This document shows positions 25,311-38,300 of a stretch of DNA of 64,000 nt, in pieces (position 1 is the stretch's first letter; each line of letters begins with the position of its first letter). The DNA is from Cardinalis cardinalis (lineage: Eukaryota > Chordata > Aves > Passeriformes > Cardinalidae): NCBI GenBank assembly GCA_014549065.1, contig JACDOX010000027.1:5223257-5287256 (forward strand), written 5' to 3'. The notes below the pieces were generated by a model, which was not told where the DNA came from, did no database searches, and saw only the letters and a program-made list of their open reading frames with translations. The position numbers and the translations under genes were made by a program.

Positions 25311-28300
25311 CACATGCGACTTTTGGTTTGGGCTTGTGGTGAAAGGATCCTGAAGTGCGCCATGTCTGTAGTTGTCACACGGGTACACACACACAGGGGA
25401 TGCCCATATCATAGTGAGCTATGAATTCACCATCTCTGGAAGTACTTTGAGAATTGCTAATGAAAGCCTTATTGTTACGCAGTGTGACCAGAAAGGCTTT
25501 TCAGTGTGTTCCATTTCAAAAGGAAGGGAAAAAAAAAGAAAAAAGGTCTTACTTGACCTGGCTCAGTAAGAGTGTTTATCTTGTTTCCCCCAACCAGAAA
25601 TGATTTTAATATGTCCTTATCTCATGGTATGTGTTGGGGATGGTTGCTGCTATATTAGTGCAACAAGGAGTCAAAAAAGAAAATTAATCAATGCAGTGGT
25701 GTGGATTTTGCCCATGTCTTTTGTTTGCCAGCTCTGTGTCCAATCTATTCTAAAGTCTCCTTTCCACTTTCCCTTGGTGCAATTGATGCTCCTTTGCTTC
25801 AGTCCCCTGACAGGGATTGTTCAGAGAGNTAATCTTTGCACCATTCCTTCAAGGCCAAAAGACCCCCAATGTATCCTAGCATAAACAGAACACTAGGAGG
25901 AAACAGTTTGATAAAAAAATATATGAAAACACTCAAAGAATTAAAAAAAAAATCAAGCTTTTAAAAATTAAACAGGCCAATTATGTGGGAAATTGAGTTT
26001 TGGTATTTTTATGTAATCTGAGGTTGAAAGGGAATTGTTTGGTATCCCATACTGTTCTGAAATAACATCACATTTCAGCTTTCTGAAACTTATTTGTCAT
26101 CATATCTACCTCTATTTATAATTGAAAAGAGAAATTATGAAAGCTTGTTGCTTGGTCTCCGGCCTTTCTGTGCAAAGGCTTGTGTATTGCCTTACCAATT
26201 CTGAGATTATCAGGGACTATCCTTACAAATGCTCAGTGGGGACAGCAGTGGGGGCTCAGGTGGGAGGAAGAGAAAAGGCAGGGTTTTTTGTGTACATGAG
26301 TAAGTACTTCCCTCTGTTCTTCAGGCACGAGCTTCAGTTTCAGTTTCACCTGTCATCTTCTGGCAAAGCAGTGATTTTGATGGTAACTTTTTTTTCTGTA
26401 CAGTGGATGCCATCAAGCCTTTTGCTGTATCTGGAATAGTTCCATATTCTTTTACAAATCTATCTGTAGTCTTGTGTTGGTGCCCGTAACAAACATTAGT
26501 ATTCATGCACAAAATACTACATGATATACTTAACCTGCCTAAGCTAGACCCTGACCCAAGGGAAGTGTAAGGGGACCTGAAGTAGATCAATTGATGAGAA
26601 TTTCTATTTCAGAGAGCATTAGGCATGCTTTGGTTCTGTTTTGAAACAAGAAAAACTAGGTCAGGATCTGGGATAATGAGAAAAGGTGTAGCAAGAACTT
26701 CTCTGCTGTAGGTGAACCAGAATCTGATTCAGGCCAATCAGACTGTTCTTTGCAAAGAAGGATCGAATTCAGAATAGCTGTGAACCTACTTTAAGCCAAA
26801 CCTGTACTTCTGGCACAGCATGAGTTGGCTGTGATTGCAGAAATGGTTGATCTTTGAGAACTGTCAGCCAGTCAGGTTACACCAAATATTCCCAAATAGA
26901 AGCTTCAAAAAATGTTCATTCTACACATCTAACCAGAACAGATTTACAGTTTTCAAGATAGGTTGTACTTAATTTTGTGTGATAACATTTCTTTCTGCCA
27001 TTTTTGTGTATTTAAGTTGGAATACAGTCCCAGGTTCTAGAATAGATAGCATTTTCCCTGCAAAGAAACTTGTCTGTGGACAGAAGAATAGTAAAACTCT
27101 CTTTAGTTTTGCTATTTAGTTTGTGAAATCTTGCTTATTGTCTTTCTGTCTATACCACAGGTTTTTTTTTAAGTTAAAATTAGGATAGCATTACTGTTGG
27201 AAGGTGTTCCTTTTCTATGTTTGAGCTTCCATTTCAGGATAAGAACATTCACAGGATCAACACACTCCTCTGGGTTCTCATTACAGTCATGGAAAAAAGA
27301 TGTATGGTGGAACTTCACTTCTGTGGGCTCTTGTGGTGTCATTCCCTTAAATGATATGAATGGGAGAATTATCCCAGTGGTTGTTGCGATCCTTCTCTTG
27401 TAAAGGTTGTTGCTAAGTGCTGTTCATCATTTTCGAGAGACTATGTTCAAATATATCTTTGATTATTCATCTTCCATAGATTTGTGTCTAAGGGACTTAA
27501 AAGTGACAACAAGAGTACATAATTAAAAGAACCCCATTTGCACATAAGCATTTTCTTAAAAGTGAAGGAAGGGAAGAAGAGGGAAAGTCCTTTTCCTGAT
27601 TCTGTTCCTGACTTCAGTTCTTTAATTCCTGCCACAAACCCTCCATTTCTGCACCTCTATGCCCCTAGTTTTGGTTAAGGAAAAGAGGTCCTTCCTCTTG
27701 GTGAAAGCCAAGGAGAGCTCACTAGCACTCATAAGAACTTTGTAGTCCAACTGTTTTCCTCTGTGTGCAGTATACTACTTATTTTTCTTTATTCTATTAA
27801 AAAGTTTTGTTGTCAATTTTTAAGTGTTTTGACTGAATGTTCGATGTTCTCTACATGAAAAATGTTGGTGTTCCTTTTTCAAGCTTTTAGAAAAACATCC
27901 AAGGGGACAAAAATGTATAGATTGTTTCTTCAAAATGCTGCTATATTGTGATAAGAGTATCATTCTGACTAAGGTTCTAATCTCATTTGTTTGGCTGCAC
28001 AAACTTTTATGTCATATAAATAACACAGAGGATTATTTCCCTCAGTGCGGGGAAGTTTTTGTTCTGAAAAAGCTTGATTTTTTTTTTTTTCAGAAACTCC
28101 TTGAGCAAGTTGGTTTGGAAGCTGTTGTATTTATGTAATCTCAGCATTCTGTTTATGGATTCTGGTTCAGTTGCTTTATCATGAGATGCCTCAAGCAATA
28201 CACAGTTGGAGCCTGGAGCAGGAGTGATAGATGACCATTAGCCTCGATGGTGCCCACTGAAGTGGGAACTACTGGGGCTGGAGTCTTAGGAGAAGTGTTG

Positions 28301-29000
28301 AGCCAAATTACTCTGCAGGGAAAGCTGTGGAAGCATTCATTATTTTTCCAGAAGCAGAACAAAGTAAGTTTATAAATGAGACCCTGGGGAACTTGCTGAA
28401 CTCCAGGAAGCTAGGCTGACTTCTTCAGGAAAGCAGTTTGCTTTGCATGACTGTCTGTCCAAGAGGGAAGGAAATGTCCCAAATGGGTGATAGGGCAACA
28501 CGATGGATTCAGTAGAGTCATATGGGGGAAAAAAATGATCCAAATATTTCTGTTAGGTGCTTGTTTCAGTGCACTTTAGGAAAGCAGAGAAATACAAGTT
28601 TAAATAAGGTAAAACTGACTGTTAGCTCTGAGTTATAAATCCTCTGTGTCTATAAGAACGTAGTTGGGAGAGGGTGTGATTTATCTAGCATGTTGTTTTT
28701 TGGTATCTTTGCATTTTCAGATCACGTTTCTTTGAAGAAATAAAGGATGTCAGGGCTATCCAAAATGCGTGTGACATGTGGTTCAGGTAGAGAGCAAGGA
28801 CTGCCTAGTATGGGCTGCTAGGGACACCCTGGATGTGCTGGGACCTGGATACAGTCATCTGGGAATCTATCCAAACTTTTTGAAAATGTGTGAAAATATA
28901 CTATCAAAGTGATATCAACTCTCTTAGGAAAAAAAAATGGATTTTTACCACCAATTGTGTTTTGAATTATATAGATTGGGAATCTGTGCTCATATTAAAC
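25310..29000. other. Non-coding region between two CR1 copies
   Basis: No exon, RNA gene or further mobile element was recognised. A pyrimidine run followed by 'ttcag' at about 28078-28092 resembles a splice acceptor on the + strand, but no donor or known protein follows it. Short frames only. Confidence 0.5.
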
Positions 29001-29242
29001 ATACAATAGCAGGGGAGCATAAGGATCATCTGGTCTAACCAGCTTTGCATGGCAAAAGCACATTCTAAACAAGATGGCCCAGCACCGTGTCCAGCCAAAT
29101 CTTAGAAGTGTCTAATGTTGGGAAATCCTCCACTTCACTGAAGAACCATAAATTCCTGTGTATGGTTGTTTATGTTGTGAAAAACNTTCTTCTTCTCTCA
29201 TATTATAATCTCCCCTGGAGTAACTCATTACTCCTTGTCTTT

Positions 29243-29763
29243 TCAATGTGACTCATTGTAAAAGGGATCTCCATCACCTTTGTAGTCACCCTTTAAATAC
29301 TGGAACATGGTGAAGAGGTCTCCCCTAAGCCTTCTTTCCTCAAGGCTGAACAAAGCCTTCAGAAGGGCTGAGAGAACTGCCTTTCTTCTTGTGCCAGGCT
29401 TCCCAGTCCTTTCATCACCTTTGTGGCCCATCTCTGGGCCCTCTTCATCTGTCCACATCTATTTTGCTTAGTGAGGACTAAAACTGAGCTCAGTATTCCC
29501 GGTGTGGCCTGACAAGTGCTGAGTAGGTTGGGACAATGCNGCCTTTGTCTCTGCTGGGGATGCCCTTGATGGTGCATCCTCTTGGCTTCTTTTGCCACAG
29601 CAGTTGCATGCTGTTCACTTCTATTGAGCTGCTTGTCCACCAGAGCGCCCAGATCCCTTTCCACAGAGCTGCTCCCCAGCTGGGGAGATCCCAGCCTGTG
29701 CTGCACTGCTGGATTATACTTCCACTGGTGCAAGTTTTTACATTTGTGTTTGGTGAACTTCAT
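29243..29763 (-). pseudogene. CR1 ORF2 remnant: C-terminal part of the reverse transcriptase protein
   Basis: Two - strand frames together give the CR1 ORF2 C-terminus, broken by a frameshift around 29360-29400. The first frame (29763 down to 29359) contains LGSSSVERDLGALVD, matching the conserved 'dLGvlVD' block after the RT domain, and ends in a weakened 'LAQEERQ'. The second frame (to 29243) continues with LFSLEERRLRGDL and FQYLKG, the hallmark motif of the CR1 tail. An N falls inside a codon of the first frame. In intact elements ORF2 encodes an endonuclease plus reverse transcriptase for target-primed reverse transcription; this copy cannot do that. Confidence 0.85.
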
Positions 29764-30840
29764 AAGGTTTTGTTGGCCTACTCTTGCAGCCTATTCAGGT
29801 CTTCCTGTGGAATGGCTTTCCCTTACAAAGTGCCCACTTCCCTCCTCAGTTTGATATCTTTGGCAAATTTCATCCAGGTGCACTTGATCCCATCATCAGA
29901 TCACTTATGGGGTCATTAAACAGTATTATTGATCCCTGGGAGACCCCACAGCTTGTAAAGGAGCTCTTTGCCATGACCCTCTGGGTGCTGGTGGTCAGCC
30001 AGGTTCCCCCCCACCACATGGACTGCTTGTCTAGACCTCAGTGCATCGGTTTCTCAGGGAGGTAGCCATGGGAAACTGTATTGATAATCTTGGAGAAATC
30101 CAGGTAGACAATATCTATTGCTTAACCCATATCAACGTAGCTGGTTCCTTTGTCAGAGGATGTGTTTAGGTTTGTCAGACATGTGTTGCCCTTTGTGAAT
30201 CCATGCTGACCTTTCCCAATTACATGTTTCATCGGACTTGTGATAGCTCTCAGGACGATTTGTTCCATAACTTTCCAAGGGAATGAAATACTACTGGATA
30301 CTCCTTTCAGTCCTTCTCAAAGATAAGAGTGACATTAGCCTTCTTCCAGTCTTCTGGATGTCTCCCAATCTGCATGATTTCTCAAAAATTATGGAGAACA
30401 GCCTCCCAATGACATNATGTGGCTCTCTTAACACTCTCAGAGGAATATTGTCAGGGCCCATGGATTTGCTGGGTCATGGATTTGCTTGAGTTCACAAACC
30501 AACTCTTCTGTCACTGACAATGGCTCTGTGTTTGCATAAACTGGCTTTTTTGTTTCCAAGGCTGGGAGCCTAACACTGTTGGTGATGACAGAGGTGAAGA
30601 AAGAGTTGAGAACCTATGCCTTGTCACTGTTGTTAGTGATTAATTAATCTTTCCTGTTTAACAGCAGGTCAATATTTTCATTTTGTACCTGTGTTTTGTT
30701 TACATGCCTGAAGAACTCTTTCTTGTAGATTTTTGCATCTTGGGCCTACTTCCGTTTGAGTTGAGCTGTTGTTTTTCTATTTACATCTTTGACGTAATTT
30801 CTGCAACCACAGCAGATTCCTGACACTGGCCCTGTCGTTC

Positions 30841-31029
30841 TCAACTGGTATTTGTCCACTTGTCCATCTCTGCTGTGCTCCTCTTGGTTTTGAGCAGGCT
30901 CAGAAGCTCACCGTTAAGCCAAAGGGATCCCTTGCTCCATCTGCTTCCCTTACTTTTAAAGGGGATGGACTCTTTGTGCTTCCAAGAGAGTGTGCTTGAA
31001 AAACTTCCAGCACTCACTAACTCCTTCAT
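30841..31029 (-). pseudogene. CR1 ORF2 remnant: linker between endonuclease and RT domains
   Basis: The 62-codon - strand frame has a lysine/serine-rich stretch with a W-LNGELLSLL-type segment, resembling the basic linker of CR1 ORF2 that follows the endonuclease ('WLN.EL...K.K'). Its position is in the right order upstream of the RT remnants on the - strand. It marks about the furthest 5' extent of the copy that I can read. The match is weaker than for the C-terminal motifs. Confidence 0.6.
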
Positions 31030-31109
31030 GCTCCATGAAAGCTTTCAATGGAGTCCCTCCCAAGCATTGCCTAGTTCTCAATACCTGCTTTGCCAAGAAT
31101 TAATAGAAA

Positions 31110-34100
31110 TACTTTCTGTTAACCAAAGCTATTGTAATCAAAAAGCAGACAGAAGTAGAGCTGCATTTGTCAGACACTAAATATGAACCTGAAAGAAATA
31201 GTTTTATAGACTCTGTTAGTTCCTGCTGTGGCTCAGATATCTGGAATCCTTTTTCAAGTGTACATTTGTCAGCAGCCAGGGCTTCCATAGTGCAAACCCC
31301 ATCAATCATCTGCTTGTATTTCTGCAGCATGCAGCACAGCCAACAGGGCATGAAAATCTAGACTGTCATTTCTTGGAACTAGGAGAGGTAGAAAGAGAGG
31401 CAGTGTATTTATTGAGAACCTCTGTGTGAGAGGATGTCATCACAGCCTTCTTGTTTTTCTCAGTTGTTTTGGTTTTCTTAACTGTCATATGCATCAGTCT
31501 CTTAAGATGTCTAGTAAACTACGACCAAAACTGTTGTGTCCTAGATACTCTTGATGTCTTTGATGTTGCTGAGAAAATGAGGTGTTAGTTTGCATATTGA
31601 GAAAAAGTAGCCTGAATTCATCCCAGGTAACTTTAAAAATAAGTCTTTAACAAGGCCATCTATTCTAGAAACATACATCACCCAGCTTTCCTTTGTGTGA
31701 AGAGAGGCAGATACCTTTATAGGTCTGTATCTGTGGGTGTAGAGTTTGGTCTTAGCACGGCTGACATCTAAAGATATCTATTTCTCTGCATTGCCCAGAC
31801 AAAGAGTCTAGGCAAAGAAGGNTGCATTCTCAGTTCAGGTCCCTTCAGCTGGGAGCAGGTAGCTGGAATCTCTGATACTGTGGGAGTGGTGGACAGCAGC
31901 TTTTCTATAGCCTCTCTTCACCAGCTATATGCTGTTGTGCAATAGTTTAGAAAAACATGGATTACCTGTGCAACTGAAATAGCTCATGATTGACCTTCAG
32001 CTGTGTTGGCNCAGGAACAGGTGGAAGTCAAGAAGGAATGCTGACCATCCAGCACATCTTTCAAGTAGAAGCAAGAAAGGAAAGGTAATTGCAACATGCA
32101 TTCTGATGATCTCTGAGGATACAGAGCACCAAGGGCAGCTGAAACCTGATCAGTGAAGTAACAACTTCCCTATAAACTTGCTAGAAAACTTTGGAAGGTG
32201 TCTTTGAGAATGGTATATTTATGTTAATGTGCTTTAGGNCTGCTTATCTCCATGGGAAAACATGATGATTCCATTTTGAGGAAGAATAAGTAAAGACATC
32301 TTTCAATCCTAAGTCACTTACCTTTTGAGTGCACTCAAAGGTACATTTTTGAGGGGAATAGATGAAGTAAAAAGAGGTGCCTTTTCTGGGTGTACAGTTA
32401 GGAATTTGGGTGTGACTGTAATAAGTATTAGTCATATATTTCATATTGTGTCGAGTTGGGATTTTTTAAGAGAAGCTCATTAGCAACTTTATTATAAGTT
32501 AAGCAAATTACTCTTTCTATCGTTTAAGTACTAATATTTTATTGAAGAACATTATTCACTAACTATAGATGCGCTGGCAGTACTCATATATGATTAACAG
32601 TTAATTCTTACAATCATTGCATAAAACACAGAATAGGCNTTGCTTTAATCTGTGAAGTTCCCTGAGCATAGTGCCATAGGTGTGTGATCAAGCACATACC
32701 TTCCATGCTTCTTACCTATTTTGCTATTCATCCTAAGTAATATCATGTATGGAAAGTGGAATTTGTGTAAATGCAAGTTAGTAATATTTATAGGGCCAGT
32801 GTCCCTGAGACGGATTCCAAGCAGCTTGTGTTCTCAGGTTCAGACTCTCTGTCTGAATTTTGAGAGAGCTTTTTCCAGTTTTCCCCTCTCATAAATCTTT
32901 TTGTTAAGATATTATTTTTCAGTGTCTGGAGCTTTTAATTTTTTAATCATTCACAGATGGCAGAATGTTGCCTGGCTGGGGTGAGTATCCCTGGATGCTG
33001 ACACGCTGCATTTCCATGTTGTTTCAGCAACAAGGGGAGTTGATTGCAGTCAAGGGGACTGTGTTTTGTGGAGGGCCTTTTCTATTACAGGAATGGTACG
33101 AGTGAAAACTAGCATCATGCTTTCTTAATTCCACAATGACAGTAAAAGGACTGTGCATTAGTGGTGTTCTAGCTAGGTCACTGTCTTTTTAATGTCTTTA
33201 TTAGGTCAGAAAACTTTAACATGTACTTACATGCAATCTGTGTTCTGAGCCCTCCACATCTATTATATGCCATGGAGACTTTTAAAGTGTAGCTTAGCTC
33301 CCAGCATCATTCTTCAAATTACAGTAACTTACTTCTTGGCTGAGAGCGCTTTTGAGAACTAATCTGTAATGTGTTTACTTTGGCTGGAGGAATTGCAATG
33401 CTTTAAAGGAAAAAAAACCCTAAAAGCTCCCCAAATGTTCCNGCAGCTTTGCTTTCTCCTCTTATTATGCTAATCTGATTGTTTTTAATGTGAGGACTTC
33501 TTTTGCCCTGGGTCTTATATACTCTGCAGTGTCATAAAAGGTATACCACTTTACAACTAAGTAATGTTGACTTGTAAGTTAGAAAATCTGAAGTTTTCAT
33601 TTGGAATACTGCACTGTGTAAGAATATGTCCATTTTTTCTACTACTCTCCTGAAATATAAGAAGTCACCACGTTTAACATCTATGAGGTCTTACCAGGAT
33701 GTCTAACTAAGAGGCTGCCAAAGTGAGCTTAAGAGGAACAAAAACATCTACTTTAATATTCATTTTTTTCATCTTTGGAGAAATAGTTTATTATATGCCT
33801 TGGTTATTGCAATCATTTAGATAATTGGAAAATTAATGTACTATTAGAGTAAATTGCCCTGTCTATACCTACTGGGACAAAGAGATTTTGAAGTGATAGT
33901 GAGAGTTTTTTCAGTATTTGGGAAGCTTTGTTTCGTTATTCTCTGATAGTTAAGTTCACACCTGTGTGTAGTGTAACTATGGAAACCATTCTTGCCTTTT
34001 TGGTGTACTTCTCTTTAGAAAAGACTAAGCTAATGTTCACACTAATTCAAGGGGTAATGCAGAACTCTCTTTAAATGTCCTTGTATAATTCTTGTAAGGG

Positions 34101-34130
34101 TACCTTGAATCTTGTGTTTCTTTCTGCTTC
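31110..34130. other. Non-coding region
   Basis: No recognised exon, repeat or RNA gene. A 7-bp stem hairpin at about 32804-32837 begins with tccctgagac, which recalls the miR-125 seed region, but the rest does not fit (see rejected items). The sequence is AT-rich with frequent stops. Confidence 0.5.
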
Positions 34131-34142
34131 CCGNTCCTTCAG

Positions 34143-34195
34143 AGAAATCCCAGTGTGTAATAATTTGCCTTCAGGCTTTGTAGTGAATGGTTCAG
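34143..34195 (+). other. Candidate 53-bp internal exon
   Basis: A pyrimidine-rich tract ending ccttcag (34136-34142) precedes, and cag|gtacgt follows at 34195/34196. Both are good splice signals on the + strand. One frame between them is open and reads EIPVCNNLPSGFVVNGS, a plausible globular-protein stretch, but I do not recognise it. Exon length is 53 nt (phase 2 in, phase 1 out). One N is in the pyrimidine tract. In 64 kb such a pairing can arise by chance, so this is a candidate only. Confidence 0.2.
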
Positions 34196-34429
34196 GTACG
34201 TAGGCTCCTTTCCATGGCCACATGCAGTTAAAAGTGGTGAAGGAGAGTGCAGCTTGGGACTCATTGATGTCATGGTGCTGATGATATGCAGGCCTGCTGC
34301 CCTTGTGCTGGACCCAGCTGCTAATTTCCTAATGTTTGGCTGGAGCCTGGGCTTGGATAAAAGGGAGCTGGCTGTAGCTTGGGCCAGATAATTTGGAGAT
34401 GCTAATGGCTCATTTGTTAAAGTGAGTAG

Positions 34430-35372
34430 AGGGCTTGGCAGAGGGAGAGGGAGTTTCTTTCTCCCTCACCTCATGGTTTCCCTCTGATTTCCGTCCATTT
34501 ATTTTGTGGGTGCTCTTTGCAATGCTTGCAAGGAGAGCCATTGCTGTTCTATACTATGCACATCATTGCTGGGGGCTTGGCTTCTGGAGAAGGAGTATAC
34601 AGCAGAAGTGCACTATTTTGTTCTGTTTCTTCCTCATTTATTCCTGGGACCAGTGTTGTGGACTCTGTCCCTCTCCTGCTGCTGCCTGTCCCTTCCCATC
34701 CCTTAGGAAAAATGCAGCTCCAAGCAGTGAGCACAGCTGAGCTCAGCAAAACGCCAGTGCTGTGGCACTGGTGCTGGAAGCAGATAGGGGGACAAAGTAG
34801 TGGCAAACTGAGTCTAAAGGAGCTGAGCCCAAGCCAAGCCCCAGCCAAGTCCAGTGCAGTTGAGTGGAGTGGTCCAGGGTGGGTGGCACTATGTGGAGTC
34901 AAACCAGCAGAGCAGTCTGGAAAGGGACAACATTGTGTGTAGTCAAGCCAGAGGAATGGAGCAGTCCAAAAGCAGGACACATGGTGCAGTGTGGACAATC
35001 TGGCTTTCTGGGGGTTTGTCCCTCATTTTTTCTCATTGGCTCAAGCTTGGAGAGGGGAATGCTAGCTATGGAGAGCATGTGCCATATTGTGTTTGTCCGA
35101 GTGGCCGCACAGAGCTGATTTGAGGTGTGGTGCACACCTTTTCTCTGTAAAGCACTTTTCTTTTGTATACTTTAATTTGCTATTAATTTACTATTAATAT
35201 TGCTGCTGTCACGTGTTTCTTACTCCATTGCTGTTTGCTTTCACTAACTTCTTGTCTCAACCCATAGTCTCTGTCTTAGGAGTGGGGCTCTCTCTCTCTG
35301 GAGTGGGGCTGAGAGAGGAGAAAGACTTATCTGGAGTTTAATTTCCATCTAGTTTTAAGCCACGACAACTGG
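34430..35372 (+). mobile_element. LTR retrotransposon fragment, ERVL-like LTR of avian type (sense)
   Basis: The right part (35120-35372) follows the 3' half of a common bird endogenous-retrovirus LTR: a T-rich polyadenylation-type region, 'tgtctcaacccatagtct' (35252-35269), a run of ctctct/gagtgggg, and the end 'ttttaagccacgacaac' (35354-35370), close to the usual 'gttaaaccacgaca' terminus. The left part (34430-35120) is GC-richer than its surroundings and is probably the rest of the same insertion, but its 5' border is uncertain. Open frames of up to 149 codons here have no recognised protein content. Class assignment is from memory of avian repeats and needs a library search. Confidence 0.6.
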
Positions 35373-35379
35373 TCACAAA

Positions 35380-38300
35380 TGCACATTTCCATCTTTGTCA
35401 TTGCAAGTGTTTCTTGTGAAGATGGGTCTTCCTATCATACATATTTCCCTTTGGTACGTTCTGGCTCGTTGCAGCAGCTTACCCATGAGTATATCTTTGC
35501 AAACCACTTGAGAGAGAGGAGGAAATGTCAGCTGTTGCAGGCCATTGACTGCCAGTTACTGATTTGGGCTGGCTGGCATGAATACATTGATGTCTGTGGT
35601 TAAAAGCTCTGGATTTCTTTTCTCTCTTGGCTTGGATTCAAGGAGCTTTATGCAGAAAAGTTGGCTTTACTTGAGATTTATGGCTGGAGTTCACATAGAT
35701 CCTTGTGCACATCCACGGGAGATGAAGACTGTTGGTACATATGTCTTTGGCACGTTAGCCTGGATGGAGTGTGCACGAGCTCTCCTTCAGGGCCATGATC
35801 CCTGCTCCCTGTGAGGAAGCCATCACTCACGAACCATGCTTCCTCAACGAGAGATCGATTGAAGAAAAAAAAGTAAACTTTCCACTTAGGAGATTGTGGT
35901 TTCTGTTTTGGCAAATAAGTACCTCGTGTTGCTTCTTAAAGAAGGAAATTTTGCAAGATTTTCTGTCTTATCTTCAGTAGCAGTGCCCCAGCTCAACAGC
36001 TTGAGGTTGGGTATTTTAAGCTGTTGTATCAGTGTGATAAGCCCTGGGTTTAGTTACGTATGGAGACAGTTTCTTATAGGACAGGCAGATCCAAACTCTC
36101 TACTAGTTACAGAAGAATTTTTCAGTATGAAACACAAAGGTGGCTTATATATATATATATAAATTATATAATACATATATTTTTACTCACTCCATCTCCA
36201 CTAGCTCAAATTTGAGGACATATGGCTGTATGATTTACAAGCTGTAGCTTCCATTGTTAGCCATAAGTAGGAGACATTATGCAAGTGACAGAGGGATGGA
36301 TTGCTGTGGTCAGGTCTGCATTTGGGTGGAGCAGATGAAATTCTGCCAGGTAATAATGGAGGAAAAAATATCACTGGCCACTTTTTACAAGTGAGATGTC
36401 CAAGTGTAGAGGTGTGAATTTGGACTTGCACCAGGGGGCATGGGATCCAATTTAAAGTACCACAGACTTAGTTAAAACATGCCAGTTGACAGCTTTTGCC
36501 ATCTTGGATTCAACCCAGAATGAACATTTCTGAATACTAGAAAATAAATATGAACTGGACCTTAAAGTAGGCTTTCATGTTTGTCTGCAGGGTATACTTA
36601 CATAGGTTTGTGTTGTTTCTAGCTGACTGCAATTAGCGTATTGTAATTTTAAAGAAGCTTTTCTTGTAACAAAAGCTGTGTTGTGTAATAAACATGAGTT
36701 TGGTCATTTGGTAAAAACACTTTGATACAACTTTCTTTAGCTGGCATTGTACAAGATATTTTTTAAATTTACAATGTATGTTCATTGTAAAGGGATCAAA
36801 ATACACTGTAATTGAAATAGCTTTGTTTCCAGGGCAGTTTTTTCCTCAATTATTTTTATGTGTTCTCTACTTCATATACCCTCAATTAAACTGTTTTATT
36901 CTTATAATTTTTATAACTTTTTAGTGGTGAATTTGTTCCTGTTGGAGTTTGAGCTTTGTCATTTCATGTAGCAGTTTTCCTGGGAAGTCAGAATGTTACA
37001 TAAATGCAGAAAAGATGTGTTGTACATCAATTTTGATTATCTTGAAAGCACTACAGAGTTTAGATCTATAAACATATGTACAGATATTTTAAGCACAGTA
37101 GCAATTCTGCTGAACTTGATGAGTCTGCTTTCAAAATTAGAGGAATAGGAATTTCTGAGCAGTAAGTACACAGACCTTCCCTTGCCTCTGAAATTCATTC
37201 TTTCCAGAGTGTGGCTTGCTAATAGCAGGGGTGTATTTTTTTTTTTTAACAGACTAATAGGAAAAACATTAGAAGAAAGCAAGGTCTTCTGGAAGCATGA
37301 AGGTGACAGTTTGAAAGATGCTGTGTGGGGTCCATTTTTCAGCTAGTGCCCCTCTTATCCACAGCTGACAGCAGCAGCAGAGCAACAAAATCTTGCTGCT
37401 TGAACTTCATGGTTCATCCGTAGTGGTCTGCTTTTTTTTTGGTTAGTAAATCACACTACCTAATAAGATGTTTTAATATATGATAATATATTTTAATAGC
37501 TATCTGGTGTAACTATTAAATTATAATATTGCCCATTAAACTTCGTTAGTAATTACTGAGAATTTTCTTCCAAAAAGGTGATTCCCCACCCCCATCTCCT
37601 TTTGCCCCTAGGGAAGCTTTATTAATTTCAACAGAGACTTGCTAGTGATGTTCTTTCCTTTTTACAAATAGGTTGGAGGTTGGAGCCTTTTAGTAGAATC
37701 TCTAGGTGTTTCTGGAAGCAAAAGATTAAAAAATAAAGACAAATTGGATTGTTCAACAAGAAAGGAGAAGAAACAAAATAGGGACTTTGGAAATAAAGGT
37801 GACATCTGAATAGAGCTGCAGGAATAAAAATACCCCTGTGGGAGATGGGGGAAGAGGAGAAGGCCAGGCTGAAAAAGGAAGCAAAAGAAATAACAACAAA
37901 AAAAGCAAACTGCTGTGCTTTGCTCAGGATATACAAAGAGCCCTAGGTACTTTCTGCAAAACAACACTTCCTACATACTGTGATGGGAATGCAGGCATTT
38001 CTCTTCTTTTGGATAAACTTTTCTCACAATTGAAAAAGTTTACCAACGATTTTTTTTTTCTACAGTCCTTCCTCTCAAGAATTCCATGTTCATGCAGGGG
38101 AAGATGTACTTCTTTAGGAGTGCCTTTCACCAGAGAGATCCAAATGGTGCACTTGGAACTGCATAGTTGTACAATCACATTAGCCACCTTGAGAAGAGCA
38201 GAGGCTTTGTGCTCCCCAGTAATTTGCTTTCTTTGGGAAGCTGGCAAGAACCTAAATGTTCATCTAAAGTGGTACTAATAAAGATTGGTACGTTCCTAAC

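Larger units (their letters stand above)
29005..31100 (-). mobile_element. Long CR1 LINE copy, antisense, 5'-truncated
   Basis: About 2.1 kb reads as the reverse complement of a CR1 retrotransposon from its 3' end (left) into the region between the endonuclease and reverse-transcriptase domains (right). Landmarks on the + strand: 'aatctcccctggagtaact' (29208-29226), 'ggtctcccctaagccttctt' (29317-29336), 'ctcagtattcccggtgtggcc' in the ORF2 tail, 'cttcataaggttttgttggcc' near 29760, the 'ccatggatttgctgg' segment near 30460, and a basic linker near 30841-31029. The - strand frames carry recognisable ORF2 remnants, listed separately. Frameshifts and stops make it inactive. It is a divergent, older CR1 subfamily; no terminal octamer is evident at its 3' end. 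Confidence 0.9.

Noticed and set aside
32804..32837. Hairpin starting tccctgagac, like the miR-125 5' end
   Set aside because: Only the first 10 bases fit; the following bases differ from miR-125 and the stem is 7 bp with a large loop, too short for a microRNA precursor.
34549..34998. 149-codon - strand and 141-codon + strand frames
   Set aside because: They overlap each other inside the LTR-like block, with low-complexity content and no known domain.
37628..37967. Two overlapping hydrophobic - strand frames that look like membrane proteins
   Set aside because: The + strand here is purine-rich, so the complement codes for Phe, Leu and Ser in any frame. The apparent membrane segments are a composition effect.
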